DNA of 64,000 nt. It comes from Planctomycetota bacterium. GTDB taxonomy: Bacteria; Planctomycetota; Phycisphaerae; Phycisphaerales; UBA1924. Location of the stretch: assembly GCA_963204725.1 (NCBI GenBank), contig CAUJHH010000026.1, forward strand, positions 124,001 through 188,000. Reading direction: 5' to 3'. The translations under genes were made by a program, and so were the position numbers. Below the pieces are notes generated by a model. It saw only the letters and a list, made by a program, of their open reading frames with translations. It was not told where the DNA came from and ran no database searches. Every line of letters begins with the position of its first letter. Positions within the stretch are counted from its first letter, which is position 1. Shown here one piece after another: positions 19,520 through 27,653 of the stretch.

Positions 19520-20752
19520 TCAAAGATCCGTCGGGCTCATGCAGAGCCCGAGCGGCACGGTCCAACCCGGCTGCGCTTCTTTCAGATTGATTCCCGAGGA
19601 CGGCTCCTTGCCCGTTCGCGCGACACGCGCAAGCGGATCGGCGATCTGAGCCGGCAGGCGGAGGGCTCGAGCCAGATGCTGGCAAAGGCCCGCGTGTCGA
19701 GCCTCACCCCCGATGAACACCATCCCTCCTACGCGACGACTCGGAAAGAGCGACTCGTGATAGCGGAGGCACATGGTGACCTCGTCGGTCAGGATCTCGA
19801 TCGCCTCGTTGAGCGCGGGTTCATTCGGGCCGCACGATGTGATAGTCGAGCAACCAACCTGGGAGGTCAGGCCGCTCGGGACTTCTGCGGACTCATCCGC
19901 GAACGACGCGGCCGCGCGCCCCCTCGCCCCCATGCCGGGCTCGGCAACGGTGCCCCGATCGGGCATCGCTCCAGCGCACGCGTATCGCGCCTGGTGGGCC
20001 TGCGAGAGGGTCATGTTCCGGTTCGAGACGATCGCCTCATCGAGCGCACGGCCGCCGAGGTTGATCACCCGAGCGAAGACCATCCTGTCGTCGTGCGCGA
20101 TCATCACGCGCGTGGATCCGGCCCCGATGTCGAGGTACAGCGTGGTTCTCTCTCCACTCACAACCGTTCCACGGGCCAGATCGCCGAATGCTCGGATCGT
20201 CGCCGCGAACTCGCTGTGCATCCCCACCGTCTCCAACCGGGCGCTCTTGATCGCGTCCATGAGACGAGCCACGCCCTCGCGCGGTGCAGCGATGCAGATC
20301 ACCTCGGCCTGCTTCCCACCCGTCGCGCCAACACGCTCGACATCACCCACGTCCACGGTTCGGAGCACGAGCGACGCGGGGTGGACATTCACCTGCTGGG
20401 CCAGCGTCGATGCAACCTGGAGTCCAACCGACAGCGGATCCCCCTTCGCGACACGAACGTGCTTGCAGACGGTCATACCCGAAGGAATCGCGCACACCGC
20501 TCGCTTTCCCTTGAAACCGCCCGAGCGGACAAGGCGACCCAGCGCCTCGGCTTGAAAGTCCAGCCTGCCTCGGCTGTCGTTCAGGAGTTCCTCGGGGGTG
20601 TCGATCGACGCGGCAGCGATCAGCGACGGCGGATCTCCCTTGGCAATCTGCAAGACCTTGAGGGCACCGACGCCGAAATCGATCGCGATGGGCATCCCGG
20701 CCTGCTTCATGGCACCAAAGGCTCCCATGCGTTTCATGGACTCGAACGCCAT
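19520..20752 (-). CDS. pilM: PilM-like actin-fold pilus assembly protein
   Basis: 410 residues from the ATG preceded by GGAG. This cytoplasmic actin-like ATP-binding protein docks the N-terminus of PilN. Visible motifs: PIAIDFGVGALKVLQ (phosphate 1-type) near residue 22, TLYLDIGAGSTRVMIAHDDRMVF near 210, FARVINLGGRALDEAI near 230, and GGMVFIGGEARHAGLCQHLARAL near 360. It heads the operon with pilN, pilO, the pilP-like gene and the assembly ATPase. Secretin, platform protein, retraction ATPase and pilins are absent from the window. Confidence 0.88.
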   Translation of the reverse strand: MAFESMKRMGAFGAMKQAGMPIAIDFGVGALKVLQIAKGDPPSLIAAASIDTPEELLNDSRGRLDFQAEALGRLVRSGGFKGKRAVCAIPSGMTVCKHVRVAKGDPLSVGLQVASTLAQQVNVHPASLVLRTVDVGDVERVGATGGKQAEVICIAAPREGVARLMDAIKSARLETVGMHSEFAATIRAFGDLARGTVVSGERTTLYLDIGAGSTRVMIAHDDRMVFARVINLGGRALDEAIVSNRNMTLSQAHQARYACAGAMPDRGTVAEPGMGARGRAAASFADESAEVPSGLTSQVGCSTITSCGPNEPALNEAIEILTDEVTMCLRYHESLFPSRRVGGMVFIGGEARHAGLCQHLARALRLPAQIADPLARVARTGKEPSSGINLKEAQPGWTVPLGLCMSPTDL

Positions 20753-20923
20753 CCTCTGCTCTCCAACCGCTTGTCTGGGCTCACGGGCGCATAGACCGAC
20801 CATGGCACGGCAGAGTGGGATCGGTCCCACCGGCTCTCGCATTGAGCAAGTCGTCCCACCTTGACACATGACCGGACCGAGACGCCCGTGCAATCGGCGC
20901 ACGCGTCGCGATGCGCCACTCGA

Positions 20924-21625
20924 TCAGGCCCCCTTCGGGACCAGCAGCGCGAGTGCCCGACCGATAACACGCCCAAGTGTTTCCAGCGCGTCGTTCATGA
21001 CCCAGATCTGTCGCGAGCGATCTCCCGTCGTGTTGCTCACGACCCGGACGCCCCCCCATGGGACGCCCTGTCGCAGGCAGCAGAGGGCGATCGCTGCAGT
21101 CTCCATGTCCTCGAGCCAAGCGCCGGACCGAGCCGCAATCTCGCGCGCTCGGTGATCCGTGCCCGAGCACGTCGAAACGGTGGCAACCCCGCAAGCGGGC
21201 CCGATCGATGCCAACTGCTGTCGCACCACGACACTCGACTCAAACTCGCGTCCAACCCCTTGGATTGGTGGAAACCCCAGTTCGTGGAGATCGACGAACC
21301 CGGTCTCGGCCTCGACCCCCTCGTCTGCGAACGTGGCACAACGGACCACGGCGGCACCGGCGAGCTCGACGGCACATCCCGGCAGCGCGCCAGCGATTCC
21401 AGCGCTGAGGACGACGGCGTAGTCTCGTCTCTCGGTCGCGTGCGTCACAGCTCCAGCGGCATTGGACTTCCCCACCCCGGTGATAACCAAATCGACTCCG
21501 GGCGCGATTTCCGTGGCTTCCCACATGACGGCGCCTTCGGCGGCAGGGAACTGGCCCGAGAGTGAGCCCACCTCCCGCTTTGAGGCCATCGCGAGCAATA
21601 ACCGGCTGCTGTGTGGGTTCTGCAC
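20924..21625 (-). CDS. mqnB: Futalosine hydrolase (menaquinone synthesis)
   Basis: 233 residues from the GTG at 21625, which has AGGA eight bases upstream; an in-frame TTG six codons earlier is the alternative. It belongs to the nucleoside phosphorylase/hydrolase fold: VDLVITGVGKSNAAGAV, VLSAGIAGALPG, and the base/ribose site EDMETAAIALCC. The segment CATFADEGVEAETGFVDLHELGFPP is characteristic of futalosine hydrolase, which removes hypoxanthine from futalosine in the alternative menaquinone pathway. Other 5'-methylthioadenosine nucleosidase relatives lack this segment. No other mqn gene is in the window. Confidence 0.82.
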   Translation of the reverse strand: MQNPHSSRLLLAMASKREVGSLSGQFPAAEGAVMWEATEIAPGVDLVITGVGKSNAAGAVTHATERRDYAVVLSAGIAGALPGCAVELAGAAVVRCATFADEGVEAETGFVDLHELGFPPIQGVGREFESSVVVRQQLASIGPACGVATVSTCSGTDHRAREIAARSGAWLEDMETAAIALCCLRQGVPWGGVRVVSNTTGDRSRQIWVMNDALETLGRVIGRALALLVPKGA

Positions 21626-21808
21626 TCGAAAGTTCCTGTCCAACAGCGAATCGGGTCGAATCGACGGCCATAATCAATTACATGAGGTGTTTCGAGCCAG
21701 GGCCGCTTGATGGCCGCCAGGAATGACGCGAACTTCTGGCGTTCGGGCCGGTATACGTCAGGGATGGATCGATTGGTCCGCAGGTCACTAGATGGTGGAG
21801 ATACGCGC

Positions 21809-23677
21809 ATGAAGCGGACAACCCGAATGATTCGCCGACTTCGAATCGTTGGTGCCTGTGGTGCTGGCGTGGCAATCCTCGCCGTCGCGGCACTCGCCAT
21901 GTCCGGGGTCGCTCCGGGGGCGGCCGGGCCGGCAAACAAGGATTCGAGTCTGACCTCCGATATGGCGATCGCACGGATCCAGTCTTTCGACATTTCGACG
22001 ACCGCCTCGGGCGAGCTCCAGGCCAAGAACCAGATCGAGATCCGCAGCCAGCTTGAGTCTCAGTCCACGATCACCGAAGTCGTGAACGAGGGCGTGCTGG
22101 TCAAGAAGGGTGACCTGCTGGTTCGGCTCAAGAGCGACAACATCCAGACCCAGATCGACGAGGAGATCCTCCGCGTCGAGTCGGCCCGCGCCGAGCTCGT
22201 CGCCGCCGAGAACAGCTACGAGATCCAGGTCAGCGAGAACGAATCAAAGACCAGTGCGGCGCAGCTCAAGCTCGATCTTGCACGCCTCACGCTCGAGCAG
22301 TGGAGCAAAGGCGATGTGGAGAAACAGCGCCAGCAGCTCGACCTCGCGATCGAAAAAGGCGAGCGCGACTTGGCCCGTTTGCGTGAGAAATTCGAGCGCA
22401 GCGAAGAACTTTTCGCGCAAGGGTTCCTCTCCAAGAACGAACGCGACACGGACGAGATCGCCAAGATCGAGGCCGAAGCAAACCTCAAGAAGGCCAAGCT
22501 CGAGCGTGAGATCTACTGGACCTACACACACCCCAAGGATCAGCGTTCCAAGCAGTCGGACGTCGATCAGGCCGAGGCGGAGCTCGAACGGGTCCAGCGA
22601 CAGAACGAGATCCAGCTCACCAGCCGCGACGCGGATCGGCTCAACAAGCGCCGCCAGAAGACCGTTCGTGAACAGAGGCTCGACAAGCTCCAGCAGCAGC
22701 TCGCGGCCTGTGAGATCCTCGCTCCCTCGGATGGCCTGGTCGTGTTCGCGACGAGCATCGAACGCAACCGCTGGGGCGGCGGCAACGAAGGTCCACTCCA
22801 GATCGGGCGCGAAGTTTATCCCAACATGCTCCTGATCATCCTGCCCGACACCTCGGCCATGATCGCCTCCGTGCGAGTCCACGAGTCGCTGGCAGGTAGG
22901 ATCCGTCCCGGGCAGCGCGCCAGCGTGACCATCGACGCCCTGGGCGGCCGGACCCTGCCGGGCGCCGTCGAGTCCATCGGTGTCATGGCCGAATCGGGTG
23001 GCTTCCGCGATCCGAATCTCAGGGAGTATTCCGTCCGGGTGATTCTCGACCCAAGCGACGTCATCACCGCACTCAAGCCCGCGATGCGATGCGATGCGAC
23101 CATCACGATGGGGCGCGTCGAAGACGCGCTCGCCGTGCCTCTGCAGTCCATTTTCACCGATGGTGCTGTCCGCCTCGTCTACGTCTCACGCGGCAACAAG
23201 TACGTTCGCGTTCCGGTCTCTGTCGGACGCCGATCCGACACGCTGGCGGAGATCCCCGCCGGACTGACCGATGGAACCCGGGTCCTCCTTCGCGAGCCGG
23301 CGCCGGGTGAAGTCCTGAATCTCCCCTGGGACGACGCCCAGCTCACAGCCGCCGGCTATAAGCGGGACGAGAATGGCGAGATCGTTCCGGCTGCCATGGC
23401 CTTCGCGCCGGGCATGTTCGCACCGGGCGGGGCGACTGGCGGCGCTTCTCGCGCCGGCGCGTCCAGCGGCGCGGCGGTGATCCGACGTGAAGGCGCGGGA
23501 GGCGATCGCCCACGGGCTGCGGCGACCACGAGCGACGATGACACGTCCTCCGACAGCGATTCGGATTCTGCGTCAGACGACTCCTCGACAGCCGCATCCC
23601 CTCCCCCGTCGGGCAACCGTCCGGGTGGACGAACCGGTGGTGGCGGTGGAAATCGTGGCGGCGGAAGAGGCGGCTGA
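21809..23677 (+). CDS. HlyD/membrane-fusion-type periplasmic adaptor
   Basis: 622 residues from the ATG preceded by GGTGGAG. It has an N-terminal membrane helix (about 15-35), a lipoyl-type half-domain (STITEVVNEGVLVKKGDLLVRL near residue 95) and a long coiled-coil hairpin (about 115-300, rich in EKGERDLARLREKFER). The second lipoyl half follows (CEILAPSDGLVVFA), then beta-barrel and membrane-proximal domains. The C-terminal about 100 residues are Gly/Ala/Ser/Asp-rich and end in a Gly/Arg run. Adaptors of this type link an inner-membrane exporter to an outer channel. No partner exporter gene is adjacent, so its system is unknown. Confidence 0.88.
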   Translation: MKRTTRMIRRLRIVGACGAGVAILAVAALAMSGVAPGAAGPANKDSSLTSDMAIARIQSFDISTTASGELQAKNQIEIRSQLESQSTITEVVNEGVLVKKGDLLVRLKSDNIQTQIDEEILRVESARAELVAAENSYEIQVSENESKTSAAQLKLDLARLTLEQWSKGDVEKQRQQLDLAIEKGERDLARLREKFERSEELFAQGFLSKNERDTDEIAKIEAEANLKKAKLEREIYWTYTHPKDQRSKQSDVDQAEAELERVQRQNEIQLTSRDADRLNKRRQKTVREQRLDKLQQQLAACEILAPSDGLVVFATSIERNRWGGGNEGPLQIGREVYPNMLLIILPDTSAMIASVRVHESLAGRIRPGQRASVTIDALGGRTLPGAVESIGVMAESGGFRDPNLREYSVRVILDPSDVITALKPAMRCDATITMGRVEDALAVPLQSIFTDGAVRLVYVSRGNKYVRVPVSVGRRSDTLAEIPAGLTDGTRVLLREPAPGEVLNLPWDDAQLTAAGYKRDENGEIVPAAMAFAPGMFAPGGATGGASRAGASSGAAVIRREGAGGDRPRAAATTSDDDTSSDSDSDSASDDSSTAASPPPSGNRPGGRTGGGGGNRGGGRGG

Positions 23678-23696
23678 GCCGGTGCTGAGATTCGCC

Positions 23697-24404
23697 TCAC
23701 GGCTGAAGTCGCGTTGACATCCAAGGACTACAGGCCACATCGTCGGCGCCCTTCGCGAGTTCTCGCGTCCAGGCTGCACGATCATGCACGCGACCCGGTC
23801 CCGCAACCCATAACTCCACCCGCGCCGCCCAGAGCCGGAAACCGCCCCAGTGTGGCGGACGCGGCACATGACCCTCATTCCGTTCCAACATCTCCGGCGT
23901 GATGCCGAACCGCGCCGCGGTCTCGCGCACGCGCTCGAGCATCGCGGCTCTCGACGCGATCGGGCGGCTCTGGTCGCTCGCCCAAGCCCCCAGCCGGCTC
24001 TCCAATGCACGCGATTCGTAGTAGGCGTCGCTCTCGGCCGCCGTCGCACGCTCGATCATCCCCTCGATACGCACCTGCCGATCGAGCGTATCCCAGTGCA
24101 TCACGATCGCGGCGTGCGGGTTCGCGTCGAGCGATTCTCCCTTTCGACTCTGGTAGTTCGTGAAGAACATCAACCAGCCGCGCTCGACGCTCATCCCCTT
24201 GCAAAGCACGATCCGACACTGCGGATTCCCGGCACCGTCAACGGTCGCCAGCGACATCGCGTTCGGGTTCGGCTGGACGTGGTTCGCATGTGCTTCGCGG
24301 AACCAGGTATCCACCAGCCCCATCGGGTCCGCCGGAAGAGCTTCCGGCAGCAACTCCGTGGGAGCGAATCGATCGGCGAGGTCTCGCTGGTCAAAGTTGC
24401 CCAT
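23697..24404 (-). CDS. pdxH: Pyridoxamine 5'-phosphate oxidase
   Basis: 235 residues from the ATG at 24404. PdxH uses FMN and oxygen to form pyridoxal phosphate. Motifs: NAMSLATVDGAGNPQCRIVLCKG at about residues 50-72, GWLMFFTNYQSRKGESLDANPHAAIVMHW at about 75-105, RQVRIEGMIERATAAESDAYY after it, and the C-terminal HWGGFRLWAARVELWVAGPGRVHDR. The usual C-terminal RLxP is present as STRLQP. Convergent with the HlyD-type gene, 19 bases apart. Confidence 0.95.
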   Translation of the reverse strand: MGNFDQRDLADRFAPTELLPEALPADPMGLVDTWFREAHANHVQPNPNAMSLATVDGAGNPQCRIVLCKGMSVERGWLMFFTNYQSRKGESLDANPHAAIVMHWDTLDRQVRIEGMIERATAAESDAYYESRALESRLGAWASDQSRPIASRAAMLERVRETAARFGITPEMLERNEGHVPRPPHWGGFRLWAARVELWVAGPGRVHDRAAWTRELAKGADDVACSPWMSTRLQP

Positions 24405-24409
24405 GGCAA

Positions 24410-24415
24410 ACGGTA
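24410..24415 (-). promoter_or_regulatory. Candidate -10 element of pdxH (leaderless start)
   Basis: TACCGT lies five bases before the pdxH ATG and there is no ribosome-binding site. Part of the leaderless set; the -35 region is not convincing. Confidence 0.38.
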
Positions 24416-24547
24416 CCCAGCTAGTGAGTTCCGGACCGACACCGGACGACTGCCGCACGCGTGAAGGCTGATTTCATGGTTGGGAACCTGTCGATTCATC
24501 GAAACTCCGCGTGACCGCGGCTACTTTCCGAGTAGACGGAGCGACGC

Positions 24548-26269
24548 ATGCTGGAATCACAGACAGGGCGAGGAGATCAGAGCTGGAAGGGCCGGAGGAG
24601 TCGTCCCGCGCCGATCGAGGTGCAAAAGCTCTTCGATCGGCTCCCCCCGCACTCTCCAGAGGCCGAGATGGCCCTGCTCGGGTCGATGATCCTCGATCCC
24701 AAGGTCATCGGTGAGATTCTCCTGCAGGTCAGTTCGCACGACGACTTCTACACCGAGGCCCACGGTGCGATCTTCCGCGTCATCGTCGATGTCTACGACC
24801 GGCACCAATCCGGTGACCTTGTGCAGATCGTGGAGACACTTCGAGGGGCGAATTCACTCGAAGCCGTCGGCGGGCCGGAGTACCTGATCCGCCTCGCGGA
24901 AACGGTTCCTTCCGCGGTCAACGCGACACACTACGCCCGCATCGTCGCAGACCGCGCCCGGCTCCGCAAGCTCATCGGTGCCGCCGGCCAGATCATCTAC
25001 GACGCCTATCACGCTGGCGACAGCGGACCCGACGGCACACGCGAAGTGCTTGACAAGGCCGAGTCCGCGATCTTCAACATCGCGGAGAAGAGTGAGACCA
25101 GCGACCCGCAGAAGCTCGCGGATATTCTCGAGCAGGAACTGAATCGACTCGAGCAACTCGAGGGCAAGGGGATCTCCGGCCTCGCCACCGGGTACAACGA
25201 CCTCGACGCCATGCTGTCGGGACTCCAACCGGGCGAACTCGTCATCATCGCCGCACGCCCATCCATGGGAAAGACCGCTCTCGCGCTCAACCTTGCCGAG
25301 CAGATCGCTCTCGGCGGCACGAGCGGTGCGGGCGCCCGCCCCATCAGCAAAGTCCCGGTCGCGGTCTTCTCACTCGAAATGTCCCGAGCCGCGATCGCGC
25401 AGCGGTTGCTGTCGGCGCGTTCGGGCGTCGATTCGCACAAGCTGAGAAAGGGCCACTTCACAGGCTCGGACTTCCAGCGTCTGTTCCACGCGGCGGGCGA
25501 GCTCGGCGATGCGCCGATCTTTATCGACGACACCCCGAACCTGACGGTGCTTGCCCTCCGCGCCCGCGCCAGGAGGATGGCCGCACTCCACGGCATCAAG
25601 TGTGTCATGATCGACTACCTCCAGCTCATGACCGCGCCCGGTGCCGCACGGGAGAGCCGTCAGGTCGAGGTTTCAACCATCTCGCGAGGCATCAAGGCCC
25701 TCGCCCGCGAGCTCAGCGTCCCCGTAATCTGCCTTGCTCAGCTCAACCGCGGCACAGAGATGCGCGACGGCAACAAACCGCGCATGAGCGACCTTCGCGA
25801 ATCCGGCTCGATCGAACAGGATGCCGACGTCGTGGCACTGCTCCATCGCGAGGAGTACTACCACACACAGGAAGAGGATTGGAAAGAAGCGAACCGCGAC
25901 AAGGTCGGTCTCGCCGAGCTCATCATCGCCAAGCAGCGCAACGGGCCCACAGGAATCGTGAAACTCACCTGGGACCCCTCGACGACCAGATTCAAGAACT
26001 ACTCCGGTGGATTCGATGATCGATACAACCCGCACGAGCGAGAGGTCATTGTGCGGGCCACCTCGCCCTCATCCAGACCCGCGCAGGTGCAACACACGCA
26101 ACACGACGATGGTCCGGGCGATCAGTCCCCTTTACCGCCTCGTGCGTCATTCGCACCGGGCAAGAAGCAGGGGCCACTCGAGGCGAACGATCCGCGCTGG
26201 CGTGATGGCGGCGGTCCGAACGATGAAGCACCGTTCGACGACGTGGATACCTCCGACCTTCCGATCTGA
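24548..26269 (+). CDS. dnaB: Replicative DNA helicase
   Basis: 573 residues. DnaB is the hexameric helicase of the replication fork. The N-terminal domain starts after a basic extension (PPHSPEAEMALLGSMILDP at about residue 33). The RecA-like ATPase domain carries ISGLATGYNDLDAMLSGLQPGELVIIAARPSMGKTALALN (Walker A at about residues 236-243), VAVFSLEMSR, IDDTPNLTVLALRARARRM, and Walker B-type CVMIDYLQLM. The ADVVALLHREEYY segment and the DLRESGSIEQDAD motif follow. The C-terminal about 60 residues are a polar disordered tail. GGAG lies six bases before the ATG. No intein seen. Confidence 0.96.
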   Translation: MLESQTGRGDQSWKGRRSRPAPIEVQKLFDRLPPHSPEAEMALLGSMILDPKVIGEILLQVSSHDDFYTEAHGAIFRVIVDVYDRHQSGDLVQIVETLRGANSLEAVGGPEYLIRLAETVPSAVNATHYARIVADRARLRKLIGAAGQIIYDAYHAGDSGPDGTREVLDKAESAIFNIAEKSETSDPQKLADILEQELNRLEQLEGKGISGLATGYNDLDAMLSGLQPGELVIIAARPSMGKTALALNLAEQIALGGTSGAGARPISKVPVAVFSLEMSRAAIAQRLLSARSGVDSHKLRKGHFTGSDFQRLFHAAGELGDAPIFIDDTPNLTVLALRARARRMAALHGIKCVMIDYLQLMTAPGAARESRQVEVSTISRGIKALARELSVPVICLAQLNRGTEMRDGNKPRMSDLRESGSIEQDADVVALLHREEYYHTQEEDWKEANRDKVGLAELIIAKQRNGPTGIVKLTWDPSTTRFKNYSGGFDDRYNPHEREVIVRATSPSSRPAQVQHTQHDDGPGDQSPLPPRASFAPGKKQGPLEANDPRWRDGGGPNDEAPFDDVDTSDLPI

Positions 26270-26428
26270 CACACACGAGTTCAGATGCCCGCGCTCGATC
26301 CGATCGCGTCCCGATCGCAGCGACGTCCGACCTCCAACGCGGTGATCTCAACATCGCCGGCGTTCTGCTCTGCGGTTGTAACGTCGGTTGGTTCGTAACT
26401 CGGACGAGGCACCGGGCCCCGTATCAAC

Positions 26429-26860
26429 TCAGCCCCGCCAGCCGCGCAAGATCCGTTCGACCTGTTCCATGTGTCCGGTCTCGTCGGCAACCATGTCCTC
26501 GAGTTGCACTTGCAACCCTTTCTGGCCCATCGCTTCGGCCTGGGACGCACGCTCGATATACCGCGCAACAGCGGCCCTCTCCGCCGCCAGCACCGCTTCG
26601 AGCATCCCCTTGTTGTCCGCAACCTGCGGCACATCGGAAGGCGTCACGGTCGGCGTACCGCCAAGGGCGACGATCTTGTCTGCGAGGAACTTGGCGTGCC
26701 CGGTTTCGCCGGGAATCTCTTCCTGGAAGAACTGCGAGAGTTCGTTGCGATTGGGTCCGGTGACCTTGGCCGCGTAGGTGAGATATTGGATCACTGCGGC
26801 GTATTCGGAGGCAAGATCGCCGTTCAAGAGATCGATCATTTGCTCGCGAGTCAGAGACAT
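26429..26860 (-). CDS. Ferritin-like diiron protein (bacterioferritin-like)
   Basis: 143 residues from MSLTREQM, which starts one base inside the heme oxygenase stop (TGATG) and is preceded by GGGAG. It is a four-helix ferritin-like protein. The ligand pattern of a carboxylate-bridged diiron site is complete: E19 in ASEYA, E52 and H55 in PGETGH, E94 in AAERA, E127 and H130 in DETGH. Iron storage or oxidation is the natural reading given translational coupling to heme oxygenase, which releases iron. It is not classical ferritin, and the exact subfamily is uncertain. Confidence 0.85.
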   Translation of the reverse strand: MSLTREQMIDLLNGDLASEYAAVIQYLTYAAKVTGPNRNELSQFFQEEIPGETGHAKFLADKIVALGGTPTVTPSDVPQVADNKGMLEAVLAAERAAVARYIERASQAEAMGQKGLQVQLEDMVADETGHMEQVERILRGWRG

Positions 26861-27516
26861 CAGACTCCCTTTCCCACCGATCTCCAGACCGCATCGCTGA
26901 CGTCGATCACCGCCTGGAACATCGCGGCCGCGCCCTCGACGATTCGATCCTGCTCCGGACCGGTGAACTGCTGGGCGTTGAGGGTGGACTTCCATGCCGC
27001 CCAAGTCTCCCGCTGAGCTGGGCCGTATGGATCAAGCGACTTGGTTCCTTCGGAGCCCTCAATCGCGTACATCTTTCTGATGACTCGCGCGATGAATTGG
27101 TTGCCGTTGTTCGCGCCCTCGAGCACATAATGAAGGCCCAGAGCAACCTCTGGATGTGCCGCCGAACGGTCGCGGATCAGTCCAATGACGGCCTGGGTCT
27201 CGGCCATCGGGACCACCCGTGCCGGATCCACGCCGAAGAAAGCCAGGTCCTCGCGAACAAGAGCGGCCTTGTTCTGCTCCGAGCCCCAAACCGCACGCAC
27301 GCCGTGGTGCTTCTCGGCCGCGCTCTCGATTGCCTGTTCGAGGGCGTCGTGAACGAGCAACATCTGTCCCAGGAATTCAGCATAACCCGCGCGATCCAGC
27401 TTGCCCTGAATCAACGCCGCTTGGAGCGGGGCCCGCTCCGCGCGCGTGTGCAGTTCTGCGGTCTCGGCTTTCAGACGGTCCCCGATGATCGATGCGGCTG
27501 GCGTGGCGGTCGACAT
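26860..27516 (-). CDS. Heme oxygenase (biliverdin-producing)
   Basis: 218 residues from ATG 27516, which has GAGAGG seven bases upstream; another in-frame ATG lies ten codons earlier. The fold is heme oxygenase: LKAETAELHTRAERAPLQ near residue 18 contains the proximal histidine, and ALGLHYVLEGANNGNQFIARVI near residue 130 is the distal helix with its glycine-rich bend. It opens heme to biliverdin, CO and iron. First gene of an operon with the ferritin-like gene. A perfect 7-1-7 palindrome of Fur type sits 42 bases upstream, so repression by iron is likely. Confidence 0.9.
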   Translation of the reverse strand: MSTATPAASIIGDRLKAETAELHTRAERAPLQAALIQGKLDRAGYAEFLGQMLLVHDALEQAIESAAEKHHGVRAVWGSEQNKAALVREDLAFFGVDPARVVPMAETQAVIGLIRDRSAAHPEVALGLHYVLEGANNGNQFIARVIRKMYAIEGSEGTKSLDPYGPAQRETWAAWKSTLNAQQFTGPEQDRIVEGAAAMFQAVIDVSDAVWRSVGKGV

Positions 27517-27557
27517 GAAGGCCTCTCTGAGGATTGGAGTGGTCATTCCAAAGCAAT

Positions 27558-27572
27558 TGAGACTAAGTCTCA
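27558..27572. promoter_or_regulatory. Fur-type operator upstream of heme oxygenase
   Basis: TGAGACTAAGTCTCA is a perfect inverted repeat of two 7-base arms around one base, the architecture of the 7-1-7 Fur box (TGATAATNATTATCA). It lies in the promoter region of the heme oxygenase-ferritin operon. The assignment to a Fur-family repressor is inference from format and gene function. Confidence 0.6.
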
Positions 27573-27597
27573 GATACTAGACCGTCTGCCAACGAAA

Positions 27598-27629
27598 GAG
27601 GAGTCGCGGCGATTCGGCCACGACTCCTC
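27598..27629 (-). terminator. Intrinsic terminator after the PEP-CTERM-like gene
   Basis: On the minus strand GAGGAGTCG pairs with CGACTCCTC. A G-U and three further G-C pairs lie inside, the loop is CGAATC, and TTTCGTT follows. It lies 25 bases past the stop of the secreted protein gene and separates it from heme oxygenase. Confidence 0.7.
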
Positions 27630-27653
27630 CGAGTTCACACATCACGCGGTCGA

